DNA of 64,000 nt from Candidatus Kouleothrix ribensis (GTDB lineage Bacteria; Chloroflexota; Chloroflexia; Chloroflexales; Roseiflexaceae): assembly GCA_016722075.1 (NCBI GenBank), contig JADKGW010000001.1, positions 5,456,001-5,520,000 on the forward strand. The letters run 5' to 3'. Made by a program: the position numbers and the translations under genes. Below the pieces are notes generated by a model. The model had not been told where the DNA came from. It searched no databases and worked only from the letters and a program-made list of their open reading frames with translations. How positions within the stretch are numbered: the first letter of the stretch is position 1; the number at the start of each line of letters is the position of its first letter. Below, piece by piece: positions 1 through 8,583 of this stretch.

Positions 1-2607
1 GAGCGCGTGCAGCTGCGCGTCGAGCGCGCCGCGCTCGACGCGCAGCTCATCGACCCGGCGTACGCCGGCGGCACGTTGCTCGGCCAGGCGCGTGCAGTTC
101 TGCGTGTTCGACTGGAGCAAGGCCTGCTCGGCGCGGGCCTCGCCCTCGGCGGCGGCGGCGACCGCGCGCAAGCTGGTGGCGCGCGCCTGTAGCTCGTGCT
201 CGGCTGCCTGGCGGCCATGATCCTCGGCGCGTAGCTGCTCGAGCTGAGCGTGGGCCTGGGCCTCGCGCTCGGCGAGCTGGGCCTGCTCGGCCTGGAGGGC
301 CGCGTGCTGCTCGGCCAGCTCGGCCAGCGCGGCAGCCGACTGCTCGTGGCGGCGGCGCTGTAGATCGCGCTCGGACTCGGCCTGGTCGGCGGCGCGGCGC
401 GTATGGTCGAGCGCCGCGCGTAGTGTGTCGAGATCGTGGCCGGCGCGCTGGTGGGCAGCCTCGGCCTCGCGCAGCTCGCGCTCGGCGGCGGCCACCTGGC
501 CATCGAGCTGGGCACGGGCCTGCTGGGCCTGGTCGGCGGCGGCGCGCTGGCGCTCGGCCAGTGTAGGCAGCTCGCGCAGCTCGCGCTCGCGGCGCAGCGT
601 GCCGGTCTCTTTCACCTGCGCGCCGCCAGTAACCGCGCCGCCGCTGCTGACCTGCTCGCCTGCGAGGGTCACCAGCGCCCAGCCGCCCGACAGCCGCTTC
701 AGCTCGCGCCGGGCAGTCGGCAGATCTGCGACCACCAGCGTGCGCCCGAGCAGATACTGAATCACCGGGCGGTAATGCTGATCGAACTCGACCAGATCGG
801 TCGCGATGCCGAGCACGCCATCGGCATCGGCGCCGGGCCGGCGCTCGTCGGGGCCGGGCCGGCGGATGGTATCGAGCGGCAGGAAGGTAGCGCGGCCCTG
901 GCCGCCATGCCTGAGCGCCTCGATCGCGTCCTCGGCGTCGGCCCAGCGCTCGACCACAATATTCTGCAAACGCGAGCCAAGCGCAACCTCGACGGCAGTC
1001 TCGAGGTGGGCGGGGGTGCGGATAAGCGCAGACACCAGCATGAAGCCGGCGCGGCGTTGGGCCTCGGCCCACTGCATGGCGGCGCGCACCCCGGCAAATG
1101 TGCCGGCGTAGCTACGCTGCAGGCGCGTAAGCGTCTCGAGGCGCGCCTCGGTATCGGCCACGGCGCGGCGCGCATGGGCGAGCGCCTCGTCGGCGCGGGT
1201 ACGCTCGGCGCGCAGGCGATCGAGCGTGTGGTGGGCCTGCTCGGCGGCCTGTGCAGTAGCCTGGCGGGCCTGCTCGGCGGCGGCGCGGCGGGCCTGAGCC
1301 TGCTCGGCGGCGGCCAGCCGCTCGGCCAGCGCCTGCGTGGCGGTAGCGAGGGCGTTGGCCGCGCCCGACTGAGCATCGAGCAAGCGCTGGTGCTGGGCGG
1401 CCAGCTGCTCGGCGCGGCGGTGGCGCTCGTGCAGCGCGGCAGCGGCCGCGAGCTCGGTACGTTGAGCGGCCTCGATCGCGCGTTGCGCGGTGCGGCGCTC
1501 GTGCTCGCGCGCGGCGAGTGCGTGCTCGGCGGCGGTAACGGCGGCGCGCTGCTCGGCCAGGTTGGCCTCGGCGGCGGCCAGCCGCTCGGCCACGGCGGTG
1601 CGCTCGCGATCAAGCTCCTCGCGGCGCAGATCGAACTCATTCAGGCTGCGCTCGAACTCCTCGCCGCGGCGGATGAGCGCGGCCTGGCGCTCGTTGCCGA
1701 CGGCCAGATCGCGCTGGATGGCCTCGGCGCGGGCGTGTAGCGCGCTGCTCTCGGCGTGCAAGGCAGCCAGGCGATCACGTAGGGCGCGCAGCTGCTCGCG
1801 GGCGGTTCGCAAATCGAGCGTAGCGGCGGCCTGCTCGGCGCGGCGCGCGTGCAAGGCGTCGGTCAGCTGCTGCTCGGCGGCAGTCGACTGGGCCAGGCTG
1901 GACTGGGCCGCGTGCCACTGATCGACATAATGTTGAACGAGCAGCAAGCGCAGCTCGGCGGCCAGCTCGCGGTAGCTACGGGCCAGGCCGGCCTGGCGTT
2001 TCAGCGAGCGCAGGCGTGGCTCGAGCTCGGCCAGCACATCCTCGCAGCGCTCGAGGTTAGCCTCAGTCTCGCGCAGCTTGCGCTCGGCGTCGTGCTTACG
2101 CGACTCGAACACGCTAATCTCGGCGGCATCCTCGAACAGGCGGCGGCGCTCCTCGGGGCGCAGCGTGAGCGCGGAGTCGACCAGGCCCTGATTGATGATC
2201 GTATACGAGCCGCCGAGCGGGCCGACGGCCTCTTGCAGATCGCGCAGGCGCACGCGGCTACGGTTGATGAAATACTCGTTATCGCCGGCGCGGGTAGCGC
2301 GGCGGGTGAGCGTCACCTCGCCGTAGGGCAGCGGCAGCAGCCGGTCGCTGTTATCGATCGTCAGCGACACCTCGGCCAGGCCGGCCGGGGCACGGCGGCC
2401 GCCGCCGCTGAACAGGAGATCCTCAGTGCGCTTGGAGCGCAGCGTGGCGTAGCTCTGCTCGCCGAGCACCCAGCGCACAGCGTCGGCGATATTGCTCTTG
2501 CCGGAGCCATTCGGGCCGACGACGGCGGTGATGCCGGGGCGGAACTCAAAGACCGTGCGCGCGGCAAAGGTTTTGAAGCCCTGGATTTCGAGGCGTTTGA
2601 GGTACAC
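1..2607 (-). CDS. smc: Chromosome segregation protein SMC, N-terminal two thirds (partial)
   Basis: The protein condenses and segregates chromosomal DNA as an ATP-driven coiled-coil dimer with ScpA/ScpB. Translating the minus strand from a GTG at 2607 gives an uninterrupted frame of 869 codons to the window edge. It has a P-loop GPNGSGKS at residues 31-38, a typical SMC N-terminal head with a DSALTLRPEERR-type segment, a long Ala/Glu/Arg-rich coiled coil, and a hinge at about residues 495-670 (AGFMLVSALI, GRATFLPLD). The second coiled coil then begins and runs off the left edge, so the C-terminal head (signature motif, Walker B) is missing. The GTG is chosen because the conserved start YLKRLEIQGFKTF follows it directly; no strong ribosome site precedes it. 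This is host backbone sequence. Confidence 0.95.
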   Translation of the reverse strand, partial: MYLKRLEIQGFKTFAARTVFEFRPGITAVVGPNGSGKSNIADAVRWVLGEQSYATLRSKRTEDLLFSGGGRRAPAGLAEVSLTIDNSDRLLPLPYGEVTLTRRATRAGDNEYFINRSRVRLRDLQEAVGPLGGSYTIINQGLVDSALTLRPEERRRLFEDAAEISVFESRKHDAERKLRETEANLERCEDVLAELEPRLRSLKRQAGLARSYRELAAELRLLLVQHYVDQWHAAQSSLAQSTAAEQQLTDALHARRAEQAAATLDLRTAREQLRALRDRLAALHAESSALHARAEAIQRDLAVGNERQAALIRRGEEFERSLNEFDLRREELDRERTAVAERLAAAEANLAEQRAAVTAAEHALAAREHERRTAQRAIEAAQRTELAAAAALHERHRRAEQLAAQHQRLLDAQSGAANALATATQALAERLAAAEQAQARRAAAEQARQATAQAAEQAHHTLDRLRAERTRADEALAHARRAVADTEARLETLTRLQRSYAGTFAGVRAAMQWAEAQRRAGFMLVSALIRTPAHLETAVEVALGSRLQNIVVERWADAEDAIEALRHGGQGRATFLPLDTIRRPGPDERRPGADADGVLGIATDLVEFDQHYRPVIQYLLGRTLVVADLPTARRELKRLSGGWALVTLAGEQVSSGGAVTGGAQVKETGTLRRERELRELPTLAERQRAAADQAQQARAQLDGQVAAAERELREAEAAHQRAGHDLDTLRAALDHTRRAADQAESERDLQRRRHEQSAAALAELAEQHAALQAEQAQLAEREAQAHAQLEQLRAEDHGRQAAEHELQARATSLRAVAAAAEGEARAEQALLQSNTQNCTRLAEQRAAGVRRVDELRVERGALDAQLHAL

Positions 2608-2857
2608 GTCGATGCTATATAGTGGTGTTTACGGGTGCGAGCTAAGCCGGGGCATTATAGCATATCTGGGGCGGCGCCAGCACCATGGTGGCCGGCCAGG
2701 CGCGCGGGGGTGAAGCCGCCGCGCTAGCACGCGACGCCGGCTGAAGCCGGCTGGAAGGGTGTGTGGCAGGTGCAGGCCAGGCGATGCCGGCACCAAAAGC
2801 CCGGCCGGGGCGCTGGCCCAGCGCCGTTGAGATAGCCCGATAGCACATCGATATGGT

Positions 2858-2886
2858 TTGACAAACGCCACTCGCAATAGTATAAT
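2858..2886 (+). promoter_or_regulatory. Consensus sigma-70 promoter for the tRNA-Ile/tRNA-Ala pair
   Basis: A perfect -35 TTGACA (2858-2863) and a perfect -10 TATAAT (2881-2886) are separated by 17 bases and end 12 bases before the first tRNA nucleotide. The 290 bases between the smc start and tRNA-Ile hold nothing else that I can support. Confidence 0.85.
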
Positions 2887-2898
2887 CACCGGCGGTGT

Positions 2899-2975
<77 letters not shown>

Positions 2976-2983
2976 GTGTAAGG

Positions 2984-3052
2984 TATGAGTTTTGAGTTGC
3001 AGGTTTTGAGTTGGCTTTACCGTAACTCAAAGCCCGGAATTCAAAACTCATA
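2984..3052 (+). repeat. Inverted repeat in the spacer between the two tRNAs
   Basis: A perfect 12-bp inverted repeat (TATGAGTTTTGA at 2984-2995 and its complement at 3041-3052) encloses a shorter internal complementarity (GGCTTT and AAAGCC). It fills almost the whole tRNA spacer and would fold into a long hairpin. It may be a processing structure or a small non-coding repeat; nothing distinguishes these. Confidence 0.5.
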
Positions 3053-3059
3053 TCTATTT

Positions 3060-3135
3060 GGGGCGGTAGCTCAGTTGGGAGAGCATCTGCTTTGCAAGCA
3101 GAGGGTCAGGGGTTCGAGTCCCCTTCGCTCCACCA
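3060..3135 (+). tRNA. tRNA-Ala (anticodon TGC), prophage attachment gene
   Basis: The 76-nt cloverleaf has anticodon TGC at 3093-3095 in the loop CTTTGCAAG, the T-arm GGGGTTCGAGTCCCC, and encoded CCA at 3133-3135. Its 3' part from the anticodon loop onward is identical to 37889-37935. The integrated prophage therefore leaves the tRNA intact here, with its 3' half supplied by the attachment core. Confidence 0.97.
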
Positions 3136-3136
3136 C
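3090..3136 (+). other. attL: 47-bp attachment core of the prophage (left)
   Basis: Bases 3090-3136 are identical to 37889-37935 over 47 positions, and the sequences diverge on both sides (TG before and ATTAGG after on the left; GT before and TTCCTC after on the right). The core spans the anticodon loop to the CCA of tRNA-Ala plus one base, a classic target of tyrosine integrases. The integrase gene lies 88 bases away. Confidence 0.95.
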
Positions 3137-3145
3137 ATTAGGAAG

Positions 3146-3175
3146 CCCTAGAGTGTAATGCACTCTAGGGTTTTT
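3146..3175 (+). terminator. Rho-independent terminator after tRNA-Ala
   Basis: A perfect 10-bp stem (CCCTAGAGTG with CACTCTAGGG), a five-base loop TAATG and a TTTTT tract follow. It lies on the prophage side of attL, so the phage supplies a terminator that isolates its integrase end from tRNA transcription. Confidence 0.9.
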
Positions 3176-3192
3176 GTGTTGGTACGAACCTT

Positions 3193-3207
3193 ATCACGGC
3201 CCCTATT
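3193..3207 (+). other. Candidate integrase arm-type site, left
   Basis: The 15-mer ATCACGGCCCCTATT occurs here, 56 bases inside attL, and again at 37760-37774, 114 bases inside attR, in the same orientation. Paired short direct repeats flanking the core on the phage side are what arm-binding domains of tyrosine integrases use. The role is inferred from position only. Confidence 0.5.
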
Positions 3208-3223
3208 GATTGTGGAAGATGCC

Positions 3224-4357
3224 TTAGAGCGATAATTTCTTGGTGACTGCAGCTACCGCAGCTCGCTTGTTTTCCGTATAGCTGTGTGCGTAGATACTTG
3301 CTGTCACACTGACCGAGCTATGGCCGAGTAGTTTGGATACATCAACCATTGGAACGCCTGCCGCAAGCATCAGGCTCCCCGCTGTGTGGCGAAGATCATG
3401 GAATCGAATGTGCGGTAGCTCCGCCTTACCGAGCAGAAGTGAGAAAGTGCGACCAAGGTTCCGCCCGCCTATTGGTGTGCCACGCAGACTTGAGAATACT
3501 AAGCCATGCTCAATCCATCTTGTTATCAGCTTCGCCTTTCGTCCCAATTGCGCTCGTTGGTGGTGTTTGAGTATCTCAACAAGAGTCGGGTCAAGTGGGA
3601 TGTCACGCTTACTCGCCTTCGATTTTGGTGGAACGAGAGCTGGTTTCTTGTCGACGATCTGAAGCTGCTCAACGATGGCTATCTTCGGTTCAGGGCCGTC
3701 AAGCGTGACGTTCTTCCATCGCAGGCCAAGCAATTCCCCTCGGCGCATCCCTGTTGAGACGGCAAGCACGAGTAGTGGGAGAATTGGGTTCTTGTTGGCT
3801 GTGTGAAGTAACCTGCCGACTTGATCCTCGGTGAGCGCAATAGCTTGGCGTTGCTCACCCTTGGGAAGCGTCACACCGTCACAAGGGTTACGGCGGATGA
3901 GCGAGTCGTTGACAGCCACCTCAAGGGCAGTATTCAAACGTCGAAATGCATTTTTCATGGTTTCAATCGCGTATCGGTTGGCGAGATCGTTGACCCACCC
4001 ACGCACGTCTGGTGTAGTGAGCTTGTCGAGCCGCTTTTTACCGAGGGTTGGACGAATGTAATGCTGCACGATCCAGGCGTGACTTTCGCGTGTCGTCGCT
4101 CGACAACTTGGCTTAACAACATGGTCGAGCCAGTGATCGAGCCATGTATCCACTGTGTGGATGCGATTTAAGACCAGGCCATCTTCCTGATCGCGTAACC
4201 GCTGCTTGAGTTGCGCCAGACCATCCGCTCGATCGGCCACGCGCCATTTGGATGGCACCTTACCACCAACGGTTCGTGGCATTCTCGCCCACCAGATACC
4301 AGAGCCTTTTGGGCTTTCGAAGACGCTTCCTTCAGATTTGTTACGACGCCTCGGCAT
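3224..4357 (-). CDS. Phage tyrosine integrase (site-specific recombinase)
   Basis: This 377-residue protein catalyses integration and excision of the prophage at tRNA-Ala. An N-terminal arm-binding segment (about 10-60) and a core-binding SAM-like domain (about 65-160) precede the catalytic domain. The active-site residues are R205 in STGMRRGELLGL, K249 or a neighbouring Lys in KSKASKRDIPL, H320 and R323 in RFHDLRHTAG, H346 in LLGHSS, and Y356 in ASIYAHS. All are intact, so the enzyme should be active. The ATG at 4357 follows GAGAGGT. The gene's 3' end faces attL, the standard orientation, and it closes the long minus-strand left arm. Confidence 0.95.
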   Translation of the reverse strand: MPRRRNKSEGSVFESPKGSGIWWARMPRTVGGKVPSKWRVADRADGLAQLKQRLRDQEDGLVLNRIHTVDTWLDHWLDHVVKPSCRATTRESHAWIVQHYIRPTLGKKRLDKLTTPDVRGWVNDLANRYAIETMKNAFRRLNTALEVAVNDSLIRRNPCDGVTLPKGEQRQAIALTEDQVGRLLHTANKNPILPLLVLAVSTGMRRGELLGLRWKNVTLDGPEPKIAIVEQLQIVDKKPALVPPKSKASKRDIPLDPTLVEILKHHQRAQLGRKAKLITRWIEHGLVFSSLRGTPIGGRNLGRTFSLLLGKAELPHIRFHDLRHTAGSLMLAAGVPMVDVSKLLGHSSVSVTASIYAHSYTENKRAAVAAVTKKLSL

Positions 4358-4366
4358 TTTTACCTC

Positions 4367-4696
4367 TCAAGCACTCAGCGCCGGGCCGTGTGTGCCATTA
4401 TTGGAGTCCTCAGCCTGTGCCATATCCCAGGCCATGTCGAGTTGCGCCTGAACAAATTCATTCAACACATCGGAGAGTTCGGGTTCATCGTCCCAATAGG
4501 GGTCATCAAGAGCAGCCCCTGGGAAGATCATTCGTGCCTGGAAGAGGGTATGGAGCATTGTTTCGTGCTCATCATCCAGATAGATGTGATACTCACCTGG
4601 CAAGGGTTGCCACCCTACTGCTGCCTCAATGACCAATCGCTCCAACTCCGCAATGCGCTCTAGCGCTTCGTCGAGATTGATTATTTTCTTTCTCAT
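4367..4696 (-). CDS. Small acidic hypothetical protein
   Basis: This 109-residue acidic protein (MRKKIINLDEAL start) has a short N-terminal helix with coiled-coil character (ERIAELERLVIEAA) and a C-terminal acidic helical tail. I recognise no domain. The ATG at 4696 is preferred over an in-frame ATG 12 codons upstream because a GGGGGTGGTGG stretch precedes it. It ends 9 bases before the integrase start, so the two are probably co-transcribed, which would fit a recombination accessory role; that is only a guess from position. Confidence 0.6.
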   Translation of the reverse strand: MRKKIINLDEALERIAELERLVIEAAVGWQPLPGEYHIYLDDEHETMLHTLFQARMIFPGAALDDPYWDDEPELSDVLNEFVQAQLDMAWDMAQAEDSNNGTHGPALSA

Positions 4697-4756
4697 GCCA
4701 CCACCCCCATAATGTGCGGGGCGCAAGCCCACTCGAACCTGCGTGCCGCCGTATCC

Positions 4757-5635
4757 TCAGTTCAGGTCACCAGTCAGCTTAGCTTCATTGATGAACTCGT
4801 ACAACCTTGTTCGGCCAATGCCAAGCTGTTCGGCTAGTTGCGACTTGTTTGTCTTCGGATGTTCGCGAAGTGTTCGCACAATGTGTTCGCGAAGTTGTTC
4901 GCCTGACTGTTCGTGAACACTGTTCATTTGTGTTCCTGATGCGCTAGGAACATTACTCGATGTCTCTCCTAAACTGTCCGGGCGAACACTATCGCGAACA
5001 GCCTGATTCGTACTGGAACTGTTCGCGGTGACTCGGTTTTTTCGCAATCCACGAACACTTTCAGCCAACTGAGCCTCCCGCCATTTTGCCTCCATCTCGA
5101 AGTGCAACTCCTTACGTTTGCGCTCAAGCTCACGTTCGAGGTCAGCCTGTTCCCGCGCAGCTCGCTCCGCATCCTCAATTTTAGCCCGCTCACGCTCGAA
5201 TTCGCGCTGCTTGTGAACACGCCGCAGGTTGGCCGAGCAAAACGACAAAATTGACATTGGAAGAACGTGCGCGTTTGCCAACCAGAATGCCGTCCATCCA
5301 TCCGGTTTGGCTGTAATGACAGCATAATGCCCGAGGATGAACAAGATACCGTAAACGACGCTTGTCACCATTGCTGACCAGTTCAACGCACCGGCCCACC
5401 TAGAGCGACCAGCCTTGTCGGCATTCGCAAGGCCACGCAGGTAAGTCCACTCAAAACCGACCGCGAGCGGCACTGCAACCCACGCTGGCAGGACATCGTG
5501 TTGCATGCTGAACATTGCTGACATGTATGCAGCCGCGCCAGTAATCAGGGCTTGATTGCCGTGCTCAAGAACCGCTTTCATTGGCTCAACAATTGCGACC
5601 CGCCGTGCGGTTGTGAAAAAGTTTACTTTCGTCAT
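4757..5635 (-). CDS. Polytopic membrane protein with coiled coil and C-terminal helix-turn-helix
   Basis: The 292-residue protein starts at an ATG (5635) with GGAGG five bases upstream. Residues about 25-140 contain up to four membrane-spanning stretches. Residues about 140-200 are a highly charged coiled coil (QREFERERAKIEDAERAAREQ). A Ser/Asn-rich linker follows, and the last 50 residues form a helix-turn-helix (TNKSQLAEQLGIGRTRLYEF). A membrane-anchored DNA-binding protein next to an FtsK/HerA-like ATPase suggests tethering of phage DNA to the membrane or to the translocase. The family is not recognised. The linker-coding DNA is dense in TGTTCG/CGAACA words. Confidence 0.7.
   Translation of the reverse strand: MTKVNFFTTARRVAIVEPMKAVLEHGNQALITGAAAYMSAMFSMQHDVLPAWVAVPLAVGFEWTYLRGLANADKAGRSRWAGALNWSAMVTSVVYGILFILGHYAVITAKPDGWTAFWLANAHVLPMSILSFCSANLRRVHKQREFERERAKIEDAERAAREQADLERELERKRKELHFEMEAKWREAQLAESVRGLRKNRVTANSSSTNQAVRDSVRPDSLGETSSNVPSASGTQMNSVHEQSGEQLREHIVRTLREHPKTNKSQLAEQLGIGRTRLYEFINEAKLTGDLN
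4809..5057. repeat. Cluster of TGTTCG / CGAACA words inside a coding region
   Basis: About ten copies of TGTTCG or its complement fall within 250 bases, several extending to the near-palindrome TGTTCGCGAA (for example at 4860-4869 and 4884-4893). They sit in the part of the gene encoding the low-complexity linker and the helix-turn-helix. The spacing is irregular. They could be binding sites for a DNA translocase or regulator, or only codon and amino-acid bias. Confidence 0.4.
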
Positions 5636-5677
5636 CTCATCCTCCACAGCTCGTCAAGGCGAGTCTTGTTAACCTGC

Positions 5678-6970
5678 TTACTCAGACACCACGTCCACAT
5701 CATCCGCCAGCGCCTTGCGAATACGCGCCAGCCGATCCTCGCGCCGCCCCTTCATTCGCTCAGCAATCCTGTTATTCGACCAACCAGAAGAGTGTAAAGC
5801 TTTAATTATCTCGTCATCCATCCCATCAGCGCCGGGAACCGGTTCCGCTGGTTCCCGGTACTGGTTCCCATGCTCGGAACCAGTGTTTTTAGGCATTATG
5901 TCGGGAACTGGTTCCTGGGAACCGATGGGAACCACCGATGAAACGATTGACATATCACCCTCAAGGACAGGCTCAAGATCGTGGAGCAGGACATACCAGT
6001 TATTCCGCTCCGGATGCCACACCACGCTAGGGCGCTTCTGACGAAACGCTTCCTGAGCCACGTCATCAGGACAGCCGTGAAATTTCGCTCGCGTTGCAAT
6101 GTTTCCACCAAGGAATATCAGATAGTCAAAACACGACTTCAGGTCGCTATTGCCCTTAATTCCGAGCGATTGAACTGTGTCGCTTTGCGCGGCTATCAAA
6201 ACGCACTCGCCAACCTTTCGACCCTGCGTTAGTCGGCTGATGAGCGCCTTGCCTGCATCAATCGGATACTGCCGGCCGTCAAGCTCTTGCGTGATTGCAA
6301 GAAATTCGTCAGCAATGAATGTACGCTGCGGAAAACAACCAGATTTTAACACCCCCTGGTTGAGCTGCTGGAAGCGGTCGTGCATGCCCTTGGTCATTGC
6401 GCCAAGCGCTCGGCTAATCGCCGTCCAGTCCAGTCCACCACCAACCGACTGGCACGGCCACTTACCTGGCTCGTTGTGTGGGTCGATGGCGATGCACTCA
6501 GTCTGGATGCGCTGGTTCAGGATTGTCCGAAGAATTGTTGTCTTGCCACTTCCCTTCGGGCCAGTCACCAAGACGTTCTGCTCCTGTGCGATCGTTGAGA
6601 GCCTGATTGTTTGGATGCTCGATGGCGGCGTATCGAGGTTGATTGGCTGGTACGACGCACGAGTTGTATCCCGAACAGGCTCAGCGCGTGGTGCAGGAGC
6701 CACTGGCCGAGTCGACTCCGAGCGTTGGTTTGATCGTGCCTGTTCAAGCTCCCGACGAATACGAACCGAAAGCGGCTCTGGTTCTTGGCTCGTGAAGCCC
6801 CACAGGGTGAGTTGCGTTTTAACATGCTCAAAAAATCCCATATGATACATCCGTTCGTCCTCTTGCCACCAAGCTTTACTTAAGAGCTTTCGATTAACTC
6901 GGATGATGGCCCCGGCGATAACCAGGGCCACTAGACCAACCAGTGGATTGGACAGCAAATCAAGTGTCAT
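5678..6970 (-). CDS. Membrane-anchored FtsK/HerA-like DNA-translocase ATPase
   Basis: This 430-residue protein has an N-terminal hydrophobic helix (residues 8-24, VGLVALVIAGAII), a Pro/Arg-rich linker, and a P-loop ATPase core. Walker A is GPKGSGKT at 136-143 and Walker B is TFIADE at 217-222. A C-terminal region carries a helix-turn-helix-like segment (SGWSNNRIAERMKG). The layout, membrane anchor then RecA-like motor then DNA-binding tail, resembles FtsK, VirD4/TcpA and actinomycete TraB translocases. I see no relaxase or VirB4 homologue, so a DNA pump for conjugation or for phage DNA segregation are both possible. Start and upstream stop overlap (ATGA). The C-terminal linker DNA is rich in GGTTCC/GGAACC words. 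Confidence 0.7.
   Translation of the reverse strand: MTLDLLSNPLVGLVALVIAGAIIRVNRKLLSKAWWQEDERMYHMGFFEHVKTQLTLWGFTSQEPEPLSVRIRRELEQARSNQRSESTRPVAPAPRAEPVRDTTRASYQPINLDTPPSSIQTIRLSTIAQEQNVLVTGPKGSGKTTILRTILNQRIQTECIAIDPHNEPGKWPCQSVGGGLDWTAISRALGAMTKGMHDRFQQLNQGVLKSGCFPQRTFIADEFLAITQELDGRQYPIDAGKALISRLTQGRKVGECVLIAAQSDTVQSLGIKGNSDLKSCFDYLIFLGGNIATRAKFHGCPDDVAQEAFRQKRPSVVWHPERNNWYVLLHDLEPVLEGDMSIVSSVVPIGSQEPVPDIMPKNTGSEHGNQYREPAEPVPGADGMDDEIIKALHSSGWSNNRIAERMKGRREDRLARIRKALADDVDVVSE
5836..5935. repeat. Cluster of GGTTCC / GGAACC words inside the ATPase gene
   Basis: Around ten copies of GGTTCC(C) or (G)GGAACC fall within 100 bases and encode the Glu-Pro-Val-Pro rich linker near the C-terminus. 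Repeats inside or next to a translocase gene recall the clt sites recognised by actinomycete TraB. Here the functional link is speculative. Confidence 0.4.
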
Positions 6971-7542
6971 TTCGTCGCCTTCCCGTTGCTTCCACCTCGA
7001 ACAATGAAAATGATCGTTTTTACGTTCTCGATGAGTTGCCCGACAGACTCAACGATATATCGTTCGGGAGCGAGCGTACACCACCAAGCCACTAGACCAG
7101 CCAGAACGAGTGCAGCATATACCATCCACTCGACCGGGCGAATGATGCCAATTGCTGGAAGATACGTCCCAACAATCGCCACGAACAGGCCATACCCAGT
7201 GGTTGACATATCAACGCCTGTCACGCCACTGGCGAGTCGTCGAATACGAAAAGCCAAGTCACCTCGCACCTTCCAGCCAGCAATTTCGATTGCGGAGAAT
7301 GTGACGGGGATTGCATACCATCCGACATAAATCCTTGCTGTCATAATTGCCGAAATATCGATTGGCTTTCCGGCCAGAAACCTAAAGAACGCGATCGTGA
7401 ATGCTGACCCGATCCACCACAACGCACCGGCGATAACGAGAGTCGCGAGTGCTCCGAGTGTCACCCAGGTCAGGCGCGAAACCAGTTCTTGCGTAACCAC
7501 GAATCTTGGAGCCGGCCCCTGAGTTGCGTGTACCATCGTCAT
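6967..7542 (-). CDS. Polytopic inner-membrane protein of the ATPase module
   Basis: This 191-residue protein has four to five hydrophobic segments (about 24-50, 66-90, 115-135 and 137-155), two of them with Trp/Gly-rich faces, and a C-terminal amphipathic tail (SVGQLIENVKTIIFIV). It is preceded by AGGAGGGG and overlaps the ATPase start by four bases, so the two are translationally coupled. It may form the membrane channel or platform for the ATPase. No family is recognised. Confidence 0.7.
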   Translation of the reverse strand: MTMVHATQGPAPRFVVTQELVSRLTWVTLGALATLVIAGALWWIGSAFTIAFFRFLAGKPIDISAIMTARIYVGWYAIPVTFSAIEIAGWKVRGDLAFRIRRLASGVTGVDMSTTGYGLFVAIVGTYLPAIGIIRPVEWMVYAALVLAGLVAWWCTLAPERYIVESVGQLIENVKTIIFIVRGGSNGKATK

Positions 7543-7573
7543 GTCCCCCTCCTAAAATGGCGATCGTGGTCGC

Positions 7574-8572
7574 TCAGTGTTTTTTCCAATACTCGAATGG
7601 GTCGATTAGGGTACCTGCTGCATCTTTTATCTGGAAGTGCGTATGCAGCATGTCGGCGCGAATAAGTCCGACTGCCTGACCAGCTAGAAGTGAAGTCCCT
7701 GCCATGCAGTTCAGCGCTTCCCGCAGATGCCCAAGATAAACCTCCGAACCATCAGCGAGTGCGTAGCGCACGTACTGGCCTGCTGTTGACCCACCTTCAG
7801 GATACGAGCCAGTCTCGATGCATGTCCCGCTAAATGGTGCCAGCACTTCCTGCCCATCAGCCCCGGCGATGTCCGTTCCGAGGTGTTGACACACTGCTGA
7901 TTGGAAGCACCATACGCTACCGGTGTCGTAAAATCCCGCGTTGATTTCCATGCCGGGAACAATTTCTGATTTCCCGACTGAGGGGGCTGGTTGCGACATG
8001 AGCAACCCATACTGCGACTTAACCAGCTCAAATCCAGTCCCCCACACATCCAGTTCATCCACATTCAAGGCTTGCTCAGGATTATTCGACTGAAGGCCAG
8101 TCAGGATGTTTGGGTAAAAGCCATTCGAAAGAGTCTCAATCGTTGCCTGCAACCCCTGCTCGTAGGTCGTGTAGCTCTTCACACCGCACAGCATGCTCGG
8201 CAGGCTGTTCCAGCACGTTGCGCCATCAGCGGGCTGGGTGGTGGCGAGCGGATTAAATGCTGCTCCTGTGTTTTCCGCAGATTGCCAGGCAACGACGAGG
8301 CCAACCGTCTCGCGTGTTGGCTGTTGGTTCCCCAGAGCGGCCAGCAAGTCGCGTGCCCAACGCTCGCGTTCGGATTCACCGATGAATCCGGTCTGCCGGG
8401 CCGACTGCGCACGTACTACCCGTGGGCCAAGTGTCACATCGAAAGTGGCCGAGCCGATGCGAACAGTCCACGCGCCATTTGGCATGCTTGGCAGTACAAC
8501 GACGCCTGGTCGACCAAAGGTTAGGAGTGCGGCAAGCACAAGTCCAGAAAGCGCGAGACCAATCGAGCGCAT
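7574..8572 (-). CDS. Exported cell-wall hydrolase: lysozyme-like domain plus M23 metallopeptidase
   Basis: The 332-residue protein begins with a signal peptide or membrane anchor (LALSGLVLAALLTF). Residues about 70-190 resemble the lysozyme-like domain of phage and conjugation hydrolases (WQSAEN, NPLATT, YTTYEQGLQATIETL, with a candidate catalytic Glu100). The C-terminus is an M23 peptidase with zinc ligands H230 and D234 (HLGTD) and the HTH motif at 310-312. It would cut peptidoglycan glycan strands and cross-links outside the membrane. It lies in the ATPase/membrane operon rather than the lysis genes. Two-domain hydrolases of this kind are typical of conjugation systems, but it could also act in phage entry or lysis. 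Confidence 0.8.
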   Translation of the reverse strand: MRSIGLALSGLVLAALLTFGRPGVVVLPSMPNGAWTVRIGSATFDVTLGPRVVRAQSARQTGFIGESERERWARDLLAALGNQQPTRETVGLVVAWQSAENTGAAFNPLATTQPADGATCWNSLPSMLCGVKSYTTYEQGLQATIETLSNGFYPNILTGLQSNNPEQALNVDELDVWGTGFELVKSQYGLLMSQPAPSVGKSEIVPGMEINAGFYDTGSVWCFQSAVCQHLGTDIAGADGQEVLAPFSGTCIETGSYPEGGSTAGQYVRYALADGSEVYLGHLREALNCMAGTSLLAGQAVGLIRADMLHTHFQIKDAAGTLIDPFEYWKKH

Positions 8573-8583
8573 CTCTCACCGTC

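Noticed and set aside
436..2622. Long plus-strand and other-frame open frames rich in Leu/Gly/Ala or Arg/Ser
   Set aside because: They are mirror frames of the GC-rich smc coiled coil; only the minus-strand frame gives a coherent protein.
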